Positions 17,981-29,113 of a DNA stretch of 64,000 nt are shown here, in pieces. The notes beneath the pieces are model-generated. The model was not told where the DNA came from, searched no databases, and saw only the letters and a program-made list of their open reading frames with translations. Position 1 is the first letter of the stretch, and each line of letters opens with the position of its first letter. Where the stretch lies: the NCBI GenBank assembly GCA_949751835.1, contig CATKHK010000041.1, forward strand, positions 1 to 64,000, written 5' to 3'. Made by a program: the position numbers and the translations under genes. Source of the stretch: Blepharisma japonicum (taxonomy: Eukaryota > Ciliophora > Heterotrichea > Heterotrichida > Blepharismidae).

Positions 17981-20900
17981 ATGTCCAATATGCGATATGT
18001 AATTCTAACATAGGCTGCTATATGATCCCCGCGAAATCTCCCATCCTCTGCAGATCTCCCCATCCCCACTATATATTCCTTACCAAAGGCAAGCATTAAA
18101 ACCTTTCACGTCACTGACAATTTAGCAGTTGCCTTGACAGAAAAAGGAAAAATATGAGAACTAAAAACCAAAGAGGAGGAAAGCAAAGATACTATAAGAC
18201 GCATTAAAGTTCCAATTGAAGTAAAACAATTATCAATAAACGAAAACGCAGGACTTTTTATAGGCAAAACAGGAGGCGTCTACGTATGGGGAAAAGACAT
18301 CAATCAAGATGGGATTTTTGGGATCCCAAATTTATATGAAATTCCAACTCCAACCCCAATTGATCTGCTTTCTGATGTATTTGCCGTCAATGGAGCTATT
18401 GGGACAAGCCATGCTGCCATTATTGACAGAATTGGGCATCTTTATACATGGGGAACTGGCGATTGTGGGCAGCTGGGCTCTGTCGCTTTTTCTTGCTATA
18501 GCCAAGAACCAACACTTGTGGAGAGTGCCAAAATTTTCAGTGCGAAACAAGTGATTTGCGGAGACAGCTTCACTTGTATATGCACTGGAGGAGGCTATGT
18601 ATATTTATATGGGTCAATAGGTACTTGTCATTCTAATGTAAAAGGAGCGCCTCGCCAAAACTTATTACGAAGCTTTTCTCCTACATTTAAAAAGGATAAC
18701 ACAGGAAATTACCCTTATACTTTGCCAGAACTAGAGCATCATTTTACAACTCAAGTTACCTCAGGCGATGGCTTTATTTCAGTTTTGACTGACACAGGGG
18801 AGGTTTTTACCTTTGACGAATGTATGGACCTTGTTAAGATGCCAGCAGGATCAAAAAGTACAGTAAAAATCATTTCGAGTACCAAAAATATTATTTATGG
18901 AATTGCAAGAGAAGACGGAGAAGATGTGCTATATGAGTGAAGAGAAAGTTTTCAGGAGAGACTAAGCAGTTATGAGCTTTTAGGCTGCAATTTAGTGAAC
19001 TGAACAGGCAGGATTTATATTATTGATGAAATATTTTCAAAATTCCCAACACTAGGGAACTCTATAGGAAATTATATGAGCATTATTTATGAATTTGAAA
19101 ATAATTCGCCAATGAAATCAGTTGGAAAATATCTGTCAACAATGATGCCTTATAAAAGGTCAGAATATGCTAAAAAACTGATAAGTTCTGCTCAAGATTC
19201 ACTAGATATGAGGATTATAAGCCCAATTCCAAGTCCGAGGTTTGGAGAGAGGTCTGGAGCTGTATCTCCAAGTTATTTATCCCAAGGAAGTCCTATCCCA
19301 AACTCCCACAAAAGCTATGACGATTTAGAAAGGCTTTACCCCACTGGCGATAATACCAAAACTATTGGCGCAATAGTGAAGTGCAGAATTGAATATGACG
19401 CCAGAGAAAAAATATTAAGGGCTTTTCAGCCTCTTGTATTGCCAATAGTCGAAGAATTTATGCTGAGACTAAAAGAATATGGATTTATGATTATAATGTA
19501 TAAGCGGACTATAGCAGCAACTACAATCCCTAATATAATTATCAAAATATTCCAAAGATTCCATGTGGTCTCTTTATCTTCTGGATTTCAAGCTATCAGA
19601 AGTTTTTCTGATAAAAAATTATTAAATATGATTGAAATTCAGAGAAAAGAAACAAATGCAAAATTAAAAAGAGAAGAAAGTGTCAAGAGCCTCAGCCATG
19701 ACTTAGGGAAAATATTTTTAAAAAGGATACAGCAGGGTTTTAGCCAGTTGAAAAAGCTGGAAATGATTAATTATCAACAAAGATGTGCGGCTTTGTCACT
19801 TAAACAATTCATTTCTGAAATTGTGTATTTTGAGCTGAAAACAGTATTTTGGGAAATAAAAAACCAAGAAATTATTCCTAAAATTAAATTGGAGACACAT
19901 ATGAAGGAAGTTCAGATACAAAAAGAAGAAAATGCTAAAAAAATAGGCAAGGTGCTAGCAAAAAGGCAAAATTCCAATCTTTTAGAAGTTTTAAGCATTT
20001 TAAAGCAGCTAGATTGGAGTCTTGTTGACAAAAGGAATGCAGTCGTGAGGCTAGATAGCACATTACTAAGAATTTTAAAACGGAAAACAAATGATCATTT
20101 TGCAGAACTTAAAGAAATTGATTTTTCTTCGATGCAGATAGAAAAGAAAGAAATTGGAATAAGCATGGTCCTGGAAGAAAATATTAGAAATTTTGATGGA
20201 TTATTTAGAAAAATGCAGATAAGGCAGCTTCAGTATGGATTAGGAATATTGAAAAACTTGAAAATGAAATTTTATCAGGAAAAATGTTCTCTTCTTTCAC
20301 TTAAACAAATTTTATCTGAAATTATTTACTTCATTCTGAGAGGTGCATTTGCCGAAATGAAAAACTCCAAGCACTCTTTATCAATCTATAGTGTCGATAT
20401 CGAAATGCAAAGCAAAGAAAGCAATACTAATGCCGTCACGGAAGAAGCAGCCAAAAAGCTTGTCATTTCTCTAGAAAAAATTGGCCTAAGGGCACGCCAA
20501 TTAGGTTTCAGTTTTATTAAAAATATGCAACTAAATTTTTATCAAAAAAAATGTGGAATTTTGTCATTTAATAATGTTTTCAGAAAAACTGCATATGCGA
20601 ATCTGAGAATAGCGTTTAATAAATTTCGGGATAATAAAATAATCAAAAGCTGTCAAGATTTGCTACAAGAAAAATCAGACGCCTTAAAAAACCTTGACAT
20701 AATAATATGGAATGCAAATATGAATCTAGCTGACTTTGGGTTTCGACAAATAAAAAATTCAGTTTTCTCACAGCAAAGGCATATTGCATTACCATCAATG
20801 CAAATTCTCAAAATAGAAAACTCAGAGCAGCATCCTTCTTCTAAATCATATGACTACATGAACGAATATTGAAGAAGCCACAACAGCACTCCAGGAATAA

Positions 20901-21226
20901 AAAATATACCTAAAAAATTAAAATTTATAGTGAAGAAAAATGAGAGGCCGCCTTGGAAACCTACAAGTATATCATCTGGATTTGTTCCAATTAGAAAAGT
21001 TGACGTCAGCCCGACAAGTTTGAGGCTAAATTACGATAGTGAGCTTAAAGTGAGAAAGCAAAAGATACATGAAAAAAAAAGCATAATGCAAGTCCAGTCA
21101 GAAGAAAGCTCTTGCATAAAAACTAATATAACAAGAAGTAGATTTAGCAAGTATGAGAATGATCCAGTATTTCAAAATTGCATAAGAAACTTAGAAAGTG
21201 GAAGATGGAGGGAACAAGTTAATTAA
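17981..21226 (+). CDS. RCC1-repeat protein with long C-terminal internal repeats
   Basis: Coding sequence is join(17981..17998, 18014..21226), 1076 residues, with four or more TGA codons as Trp. The N-terminal third has RCC1-like blades (VYVWGKDINQDG, LYTWGTGDCGQLG, VYLYGS). From about residue 570 to 890 at least three diverged repeats occur. Each contains a line like YQQRCAALSLKQFISEIVYF, YQEKCSLLSLKQILSEIIYF or YQKKCGILSFNNVFRKTAYA, spaced irregularly about 90-165 residues apart and separated by charged linkers. The first exon is only six codons. RCC1 folds act in GTPase exchange, ubiquitin ligases or as scaffolds; no HECT, FYVE or kinase domain is present. The repeats resemble helical-bundle or calmodulin-binding arrays, so a scaffold for the cortex or basal body is a guess. 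Confidence 0.78.
17999..18013 (+). other. 15-nt spliceosomal intron (RCC1 gene)
   Basis: GTAATTCTAACATAG, located after the sixth codon. It holds an in-frame TAA and TAG, so the downstream frame has no usable start unless it is spliced out. Confidence 0.8.
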
Positions 21227-21291
21227 TTCTTTAATATTCATTTTAACTATCATTGAAAAAATCCACTGTGAATCTTTAAGAAGCATCCCGT

Positions 21292-21960
21292 TTATTCAGG
21301 TCTTACAATTTCTTGTGGGCCTTTCAGCTTTCTGTGCATATCTTCCTCTAGATCGTCTAAAGTTCAGCTATAAACATCATCAAAACCTTCACCAATTAAA
21401 TCGCTTGTGGCTTTCACAAGTTCATTGAATTCAGACAAATTTTTATCGTCTTTTTTATCAGTCTCAGCTTGATTTTTCCTTATATTTTTCTTGAAATTCT
21501 TTTTTAGCACAATAGGACCTCTAAGTCTTGTTAAGGCTTGGCTTATAGTTTCTCCTTGTTTTAGCGTTCTTTTAATGATTTTTTTAATTTCTGAAACATC
21601 GATTTCTTTAGCTTGGCTTTCTTCTGGCTTTTGTGTAGGCTTTGCAAGCTTGAGATCATCAATTGAATCTAATCAAAAGTCTTTGCTTTCTACTTTGTCC
21701 TTCTTAGACATGGCTTCTTTGATTTCAGCGAATTTCTGAGATTCTCTTTCTACGTTTAAATTGAAAGGCTCAAAGTCTTCATCTGAGCAATCTTCTTCTG
21801 CTTCTTTTGAGTCTTGATATTTATCTTCCCAAAACTCTTTAACTAAATCAATTTCGTCTTTTTTAAATTTTTTGGTGGGATTTCCTTTTCTCATAAGATC
21901 AAGATAGTCAGATTGCATTCTTTGCCTTTTTCTCAGCTCACGGCATGTATTAGGATCCAT
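21292..21960 (-). CDS. CD2BP2 / Lin1-like U5 snRNP protein lacking the GYF domain
   Basis: 222 residues with two TGA as Trp. Three family landmarks are seen in order: FEPFNLNVERE, then KDFWLDSIDDLKL (family: SWLDNIDWVKI), then LKQGETISQALTRLRG (family: PGETVAxALxRLGG), then the FNELVKATSDLIGEGFDDVY helix. CD2BP2 holds U5 snRNP before tri-snRNP assembly. The C-terminal GYF domain that binds proline-rich partners is missing: the protein ends soon after the last helix. It is convergent with the RCC1 gene, 65 bp apart. Confidence 0.78.
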
Positions 21961-22153
21961 TTATAACTTTAGCTTTTATATCTCTATTTTTTATTTATTA
22001 AGCATTTTTTGTATAAACTAAATTTAAAAATAACTATTCAAATTCTCCCATTTAGATTGGAGTAATAAAAGCGTGAATTTTTTTTTGAATTTATATTCAC
22101 ATAGATTAAGCTTTTGCATCTATAAATTAGAAATTTTAATAAAATTAAATAAA

Positions 22154-23814
22154 ATGGCCACAATAAAAGCTGCACAGAGATACGGAGCGATTATTATTGG
22201 TTGCGGACATAATGGCTTGGTAGCAGCAAATTACCTCGCTAAAACTGGCATCAAAGTTTTGCTTGCTTGAGCGTAGAAATATCATAGGCGGCTGCGCAGT
22301 AACTGAAGAAATTATCCCAGGCTTCAAATTCAGCAGAGCATCCTACGTTTACAGCCTTTTCCGTCCTCAAATTATTTCCGACCTAAACCTGCATAAGTAT
22401 GGCCTTGAACTCCTGCCTCGAGTTCCTTCATCTTTTACTCCGACTCCTCAGAAAAATGGAAATTATTTATTACTAGGAGCCGGGAAAGCAGCTGACATCG
22501 CAGAAATTGCTAAATTCAGCCAAAAAGATGCTGAGGCTTATCCGAAATACACTGCCCTCATGGAAAAATACAGTGCAGCTATAAGACCTTTATTAGATCG
22601 GGCTCCTCCTGATCTCGGATTATTTTTTAACAAAAGTACATCATACAGAAAGCGAAAAGATAATTTTTCTGATTTAATTGCATTTGCTCGGGAACTTATG
22701 AAGCTTGGAAAAGACTTACCTGGGTTTATAGAATTAGTAACAGGCCCAGCAAATAAGTTTTTGGACCGATGGTTTGAGTCACCAATTTTAAAAGCGACTT
22801 TAGGGACTGATGCAATTATTGGAGCTATGCTTTCACCTTCAAGCCCTAATAGTGCTTATGTACTATTGCATCATGTAATGTGTGGAGAATGGTGCAATGT
22901 AAAAGGAGGAATGGGAGGTATAAGTCAAGCATTGGAAAAAGCAGCATATGAAAATGGAGTGGAAATCAGAACAGATGCTCCTGTACGCAAAATTTTAACG
23001 AATAACACAAATCAGCCAGTTGCGTACGGGGTGGAGCTAGAAAATGGAGAAAAACTATTTTCCAATGTAATCTTAAGCAACGCTGCACCTTTTATCACTT
23101 TTTCTAAACTTTTAGACACAGAAACAAAGGAAAAGCTTCCTAACGACTTTATGAAAGAAATTAACACGATAAACCACACTTCATCAAGCTGTAAAATAAA
23201 CCTTGCAATTGATAAGCTGCCAAATTTCTTATGTGCTCCGCATACTGACGAAATCAAAGGTGGCCCTCATCACAGAGGAACAATTCATTTTGAAACTACT
23301 CCATCACAAATTGAAGACGCTTATCAAGACGGAGTCATTGGAATCCCTAGCAGGCGGCCTGTGATTGAATTAACGCTCCCTTCAGTTGTAGATCCTACTA
23401 TAGCACCCAAAGGAAAACATGTCGCCTTAATGTTTGTTCAATATGCGCCTTATGCACTAAAAGATAATCAGCCTTGGACACAAGCGCTGAAAGAAGAATT
23501 TGCTGATAGAGTTTTTTTCAGTAATTGAAGAATATGCGCCTGGATTTAAAAAGAGCATCATAAGGAAGCCTGATATTTTGACTCCGGTGGATTTGGAAGA
23601 AATTTATGCTATTCCTGGCGGAAATATTTTTCATGGCTCAATGTCTTTAGATCAGCTGTTTTTTTCGAGGCCTGCTCCTGGGTGGTCAAGATATGAAACT
23701 CCTGTGGGCAATTTATTTAATTGCGGAGCTGGAGCTCATCCTGGTGGAGGAGTTATGGGAGCAGTAGGCAGAAATTGTGCTCAAACAGTGTTAAGACAAT
23801 TAAATTGGATTTAA
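22154..23814 (+). CDS. PYROXD2: PYROXD2-like FAD oxidoreductase, interrupted by two +1 frameshifts
   Basis: The protein is read as 22154..22267, 22269..23516, 23518..23814, 552 residues, skipping one T at 22268 and one at 23517. It then aligns end to end with human PYROXD2 without gaps at the junctions. Seen: the FAD GxGxxG-like [17 protein letters not shown], then [52 protein letters not shown], and the C-terminal [19 protein letters not shown] and [17 protein letters not shown]. The family is a mitochondrial phytoene-dehydrogenase-like enzyme. The first shift is at GCT-T-GAG, the second in a run of seven T. Whether they are sequencing errors, decay or programmed shifts is open. The start is the ATG at 22154. 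Confidence 0.88.
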
Positions 23815-24084
23815 ATGGTTCTTGTTAAATTATTATAATACTAATCATTAATATTGATTTAATTGGAATATAGTCATAAGTAAATTTCCAGCATGAGTTT
23901 TATTATTTTGGATTGTCCATAAAATAATTATAATTGTAGAAGGAAAAAATCTTGATTTAAGTTATAAATGACTATCTGCAAGATCTGGCTGCTAATGACA
24001 TTAAAAAATTTAAAATAGTTCTTATCATCTAATTCATTTAATAAATAATTTTATTAATTAGGCCCCTCAAATAATAAAATAGAA

Positions 24085-25110
24085 ATGGTCCATGAATCTG
24101 ATAATACTTACAATGCTCAAATTTCCAAGAACTTTGAGAGCGATTTATCAGAAAAGGAAAAACAAATCCAATTTCTCTTCGGCTCTTCAAATCCGCAAAC
24201 TCCAAATAGGCCCAGCTTAGCCTCAAAAAAGTCTCTTTCAAATCTCCTTTTGTGCACAAAATGCCTTAACACCTATAATAATCAAGAATTCCTTCCAAAA
24301 GTCTTGATTTGTGGCCACACTATCTGCAATTCCTGCTTATTATCTATAAGCTCTGTCTCAATAATTTGCCCTTTTTGCCAACACGCTGATAAAAGAAATT
24401 TAACAAAAATTCCAGAAAATATTTACTTGAGAGACCTGATAGAAGAGTATGATCGAAAAATAATTGAAAATTATGATCATAAGAATTATTGTAAGGAGCA
24501 TAGCAAAGAAATCGGGGTTTACTGTGAAAATGATGCAAAATTTTTATGTTTTGACTGTATTATCTCACATAAAGGGCATGATTTTCTGCCACTAACAGAT
24601 CCAAAATTGTTTGAAATTGCAGAAACTAATAGAAAATTTATTCAGGATGCCAAAAATGAGTGCAAAAATAAAATAGAAAATGGAGAAAAAGCTATAAGGG
24701 TGATAGAAGAAGAAGACACAAAAATCGGGAAATTAGTAGAAGGTCATTTGCAAAGTTATAATGAAGTGAAAAATGATTTTATAGTGGCACTTATGAAGGC
24801 GACTTCATATTGTACTGGGAAAATAGAAAATTATTTAGATATTCATGTGAAAAATCAAACAGAGCTAGGATCGTTGAAATTTTGTATAGAAATTTCATCG
24901 AAAAACCTTCAAGATATTGAGAAGATAGAGAAGGAATATGAAAATAAAACTATTGTAGATAAAGTAGGCTGGAATAGAAATGAAATTGAGAAAGCGCCTG
25001 ATATTCCTAGTATAGAGCCGAATAATGAGATGATTAGAGAATTAGAAAAGCCAAAAGACTATAGAAGCGATTTATTTGGAATATTCAAAAAATTGATTAA
25101 TGTTATTTAA
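24085..25110 (+). CDS. RING finger / B-box (TRIM-like) protein
   Basis: 341 residues. A C3HC4 RING uses C57, C60, C76, H78, C81, C84, C95 and C98. A type-2 B-box follows at about 131-167 (CKEHSKEIGVYCENDAKFLC, then CIISHKGH). Helical coiled coil fills residues 180-300. RING plus B-box plus coiled coil is the TRIM order, so ubiquitin-ligase activity is likely. No recognisable C-terminal substrate domain is present. Acidic, Ser-rich N-terminus of 50 residues. Stop TAA. Confidence 0.83.
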   Translation: MVHESDNTYNAQISKNFESDLSEKEKQIQFLFGSSNPQTPNRPSLASKKSLSNLLLCTKCLNTYNNQEFLPKVLICGHTICNSCLLSISSVSIICPFCQHADKRNLTKIPENIYLRDLIEEYDRKIIENYDHKNYCKEHSKEIGVYCENDAKFLCFDCIISHKGHDFLPLTDPKLFEIAETNRKFIQDAKNECKNKIENGEKAIRVIEEEDTKIGKLVEGHLQSYNEVKNDFIVALMKATSYCTGKIENYLDIHVKNQTELGSLKFCIEISSKNLQDIEKIEKEYENKTIVDKVGWNRNEIEKAPDIPSIEPNNEMIRELEKPKDYRSDLFGIFKKLINVI

Positions 25111-25436
25111 TTATTTGTTAATATTTTATTCTTGTTTTACTCTTAATACTTTTATTTTAAATTTATTTGAACAGTCATTCTTAAATATAGATCTTTTTTC
25201 AATATTTCTGAGTCAAGACAGTGAGCTTATATTGGAAGCTAAAATTGATATGAATTAATTTGGATTGTTAAAAATATTCATCTGGGCTATTCGAACCATA
25301 TTAAACTATGAATTGGACCCTTAAAAATTTTGCCTCCTAAGATAAGAAGAAAAGGCTTTATTATAAAGAAAAGTTGATTTCTATTTAATAGATCATCATA
25401 AATTAAAGAGTCAAAGAGCTCTGTGCAATAATGGAC
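25111..25436. other. Intergenic spacer between convergent genes
   Basis: On the minus strand the WD40 frame stays open for 49 more codons after its TAA stop, up to a TAG, and looks partly protein-like. With no intron able to remove the TAA, I treat it as untranslated. Confidence 0.5.
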
Positions 25437-27818
25437 TTAATTATCCCAAGCTTGCGGAAAAGAGTCTATTAAGTTTTGATTTTTCTTGCTTAAAATAGCA
25501 TTTCTAAAGCATGTTTTATAAGCTGAAAATTCATTACTCATTGAAGATCAATGAATTGAATCTTTTTCTGATTCTGCATCAATATTCCACACTTTTATGC
25601 TCATATCACTGCTTGCAGAAATTAAAAAATTGCTACTTAAATAAAACGTAAGATAGTTGATTTCTCCCAAATGCCCATTTAATTCTAAGATAATTCCTTT
25701 TGTCTCAACATCTCACACAATGATTCTTCTATCTCTTTGTCCAGTGGCAGCTAAATATCTACAGCTGGATGGTAAAAATACAATTGCACTCACATAATCA
25801 TGAAGTCCTTTCAATCTTGCAATACGTTCAGAATTTTCTGTTTTCATAACAGTGACATCGCACTCATAGCTTAAAGCTATGCAAGTTGCACACTCGGAAG
25901 CGACTAAAATATTTCAATTTGGTGAGAGTTTAATTTCATTTATACTTATACCAGAATTAATATCTCATAAAATGGTAAGCCCTCTAGTTTTGTGAGTTGT
26001 AATTAAATATTTACCTTTATCAGAGAGCAAAAATCCATTAATATACTCGCTACAAATAATAGTTTGAATACTCTGATTCAAAAGAATATCAAAAACATAC
26101 ACTCCTGCATGTCTGTAATTGTATGCATAAAATCTCATGCAAGGGGAATAAGTAAATAAAGTTATCTGAGATTTAAATTTGTTCATCATAAACTTTTCAT
26201 AATTTGTTGTTTGTTTTAGTCTGTTTCTATAGGTTCAGTTACTTCAATATTTATACTTTTTAGAATACCTTTTTATCTGTCAATTTTTTGCGATATCTCA
26301 CTCAATCGTCTCATGGTTTTTGTCTATAGATGTTATAATTTTGTCATTATATGAAATTGATATATATTCAATCAATGAAGAAGCCCCTGTAAATGGCTTT
26401 GCTTTAATTAATGAGTTGTAATCATGAAACAAAATTTCTTTTTCAGAAGAAATTGCTAATAGGCTTAGATTTGAAGATAAAACGCATTTAATATTTCTTG
26501 AAAAATAGCTACAATGATACTGATACAAAAGAGCTTGGGTACTTATGTCTCATAATTTTATTGATCTATCAAAGGATGATGTTGCAGCCAAACCTCTAGA
26601 AGAATCTGTAGAAATTGATGTTATAGCAGCATTTATATGAGCCTTTATTACTGCTTTTTCATTTAATTTAAAATTTCAAATATATAATACTCCATTTTGG
26701 TCACCTAAAATCAAAATATTGCCAGTTAAGCATGCGCATTTTGTGCTGCCTCCTGTTGTTGTTTTCTTAATGAGATTAAAACTTTTAATATCGTATAATG
26801 AAACTTCAGAATTTAGAACCTCTATTATAATTTTTCCACATTTTGAAAATAAAGCAAAATCAATATAGTTATTTGAATATTTTTCCGATTGTTTTGTCAG
26901 TAAATCTATCAAGTATCCCTTTCCATCAGAAAATGCTAATAAATAATTTCCACAAGGTGAATAAACAATACTCAACGGGAATTTGAGCTTAAATGCCTCT
27001 ATTTGAGATTTGCTTTCTATATCCCAAATGCAAACTTCAGAGGATTCAGTCCCTACTGCAATATACTTTTCACATGGGGAAAAAGCAATAGCCTTCGTAG
27101 TTCATTCATTAACTTTCATTATCATTTTTCGCGTTTTTGTTTCCCAAATTTTAACTTTAGAAGAGGAAGCGAGGTATTTTCCTGATGGAGAAAATAAAAT
27201 ATCAAAATCATCTACCATTATCTTCATCGGTTTTAATTTCCCAAATTGAGCTTTAGAAAGATTGCAATTTTCCAAATTGGAACAATAGAAATAAGAGTTG
27301 CATAAGTTGCTTCAGCTTAAATCACTATTTTCAAAGTTCACGTTAATAAAATTACACCCTGATAAATCTGATTTTGGGACTTTAATTCCATATAAGCATT
27401 TATTTTTGAAATTAAAGTTTGAGTAATTTAAAATTGTAATAGCATTACTTGCTGCTATATGTAGTTCTGGAAATTCTTTTGAGGATAGCACAATTCTATA
27501 TAAATTTTCTAATTGCTCTTCTTTTAAAAAAACTTGGAAATATTTGCTGTATAATTTAATTTTTTCAGATATATTTACTTTGTTGAAATAGCTTGATGAA
27601 ACATGTTCATCGCTTTGAAATGCAGATATATCACAAGCAATTTTATGAGCAATTATATAATCTAAAGCCTGCGCTGAAATCGGTTTGCATTGAATTATAA
27701 GGCGCTTGAAGTTTAATCTGATTTTTCGCTCTTTAAGTATTAGTTCTGAAGTAGCTCTAATTCGAAAATTTTTCTCTTTCAATTCTCTCTTTTCTCGAAA
27801 GCCCAACTCATAATCCAT
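25437..27818 (-). CDS. WD40-repeat protein with an N-terminal helical domain and a pentapeptide-like linker
   Basis: 793 residues, joined across many TGA (Trp) codons. Residues 1-130 are helical and charged. Residues about 140-195 have a Cys/Asn/Leu-rich pattern with five-residue periodicity (YGIKVPKSDLSGCNFINVNF; CNSYFYCSNLENCNLSKAQF), as in pentapeptide repeats. From about 205 to 780 come some 12 WD40 blades; many end in TGA-coded Trp (VCIWDIES, IKLWDIST, TILWDINS, IIVWDVET, IKVWNIDA). WD40 rings are protein-binding platforms. The same helical-pentapeptide-WD40 layout is common in ciliates, function unknown. Stop TAA 25437-25439. Confidence 0.83.
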
Positions 27819-28133
27819 GATGCTTTAATTGTGCCTATTAAAACTAACTTTAACAGTCAGAAGTCATCAGCATAATTTTGGTTTATTGATGAGGAAATTA
27901 GATGAATGATTGGCCCGTACTTTATAGTTAAAAAGAGAAATTGATAAGGTCTGAATTGTCTATGAAACATTCTAATCTATATTTTTATAAGAGCTATCAC
28001 TTTAGCAATCTGAAAAAATTATCTTATTGCAAGGAGATATTGGATACTAGTTATATTAAATATTCAGACTTATCTTCTGGGTGACTAATTAATAGCAAGT
28101 TTATCTCCTTATTTATTTTAAATAAACACAATT
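27819..28133. other. Intergenic spacer
   Basis: AT-rich, about 315 bp. I see nothing in it. Confidence 0.6.
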
Positions 28134-28562
28134 TTATGCTTCTTCTTCATCACCAATTTCTTGATCTTCAAAACCTTCTAATTCTTCCAGCAATTCATTT
28201 TCATCAAATTTCGCAAGCTCATTTTTTAAAGTTTCAATGCTATCAGCTTCCCTATTCCTATTTTCGTTAAATTTCCCCATGCTAAAGCATTCAATCACAT
28301 ATAAAAACCCTTCGATTTTGTTTCTTTTCTCTTCAAGATTTTGGATTGCTCTTTCACTAAACTTTTTAATTTTCAAGCATTTTAAAGCTCCGTTTTGGTC
28401 TCCTTCCCTCTTTTTGCAGGCTATATTGTCACTTTGGATTTTTATTTTGGTTTCTAGAGCAGATGTCTGAGAGTTGATATCAGCAAGAGACTTTCTCAAA
28501 TTTGTGTGAAGCTCTAATAGTTTTTCAGGTTTGAAAAGCTTTTCTCTCGATATGGAAATCAT
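28134..28562 (-). CDS. Snf7/CHMP-like ESCRT-III protein (short)
   Basis: 142 residues, almost wholly helical. The segment KKREGDQNGALKCLKIKKF with the following ERAIQNLEEKRNKIEGFLYV matches the basic helical hairpin of Snf7-type ESCRT-III subunits (family: AALxxLKRKKxxExxLxxIxxxLxxIE). The C-terminal third is acidic (NELLEELEGFEDQEIGDEEE), as in the autoinhibitory tail. At 142 residues it is shorter than the usual 200-220, so the N-terminal basic helix may be missing or the assignment may be only to a coiled-coil analogue. ESCRT-III filaments drive membrane scission. Stop TAA. Confidence 0.55.
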   Translation of the reverse strand: MISISREKLFKPEKLLELHTNLRKSLADINSQTSALETKIKIQSDNIACKKREGDQNGALKCLKIKKFSERAIQNLEEKRNKIEGFLYVIECFSMGKFNENRNREADSIETLKNELAKFDENELLEELEGFEDQEIGDEEEA

Positions 28563-29113
28563 TTAATTTGTCTATTTAATTAAAAAATTATAGAAACATC
28601 AAATAAAGAACTTAGAAAATAGCAGGCTCAATCACTCTGGAATAACTTCAATTCAAGAAATTATTATGTGAAATTAGTAAAGAAAAGATTAGACTTTTTC
28701 AAATTTCTAGCAGCTAAATTTAATCAGCAAAAGCTAAATCGATCTAATGCAACGGGGAAATTTACCTAATTTTTCCAATATTCTTCAATCCCACCAAATA
28801 GACCCAGCATTTTTCTTTTATTTTCTTTTCTATATACTTTAAAATTATTTCCTCATCTTCTCAAGTTCTGCCTCTTCTTAATTCTGATATTTATTTTATT
28901 CTATGTTTGCAAGTACTCGTTTAACTTCCTTGATTACTATTATTTCCTTTTAATTCCAATAGGCATACTCTTTTTAATATATTATATGCCTATAATCACT
29001 CAATAGAACTAAAAGCTTATTGAAAATGTATTTGTGAGCTAGATTATTTTATGCAATTAATAATGAAGGTTGATTTTATGTTATAGTTATTAAACTAGAA
29101 ATAAATTTAAGAT
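28563..29113. other. Intergenic spacer
   Basis: About 550 bp, AT-rich. No coding frame, RNA or repeat that I can support. Confidence 0.6.

Noticed and set aside
22256-22271. A 16-nt GT-AG intron (GTTTTGCTTGCTTGAG) to explain the first PYROXD2 frameshift
   Set aside because: Removal deletes the conserved residues before ERRNIIGG, including the Glu that binds the FAD ribose, while skipping one T preserves all of them; the 5' border also lacks the usual GTA.
25290-25436. 49-codon open extension after the TAA of the WD40 gene
   Set aside because: In AT-rich DNA with only two stop codons such a run is not unusual, no GT-AG intron of 15-17 nt can remove the TAA, and no motif is seen.
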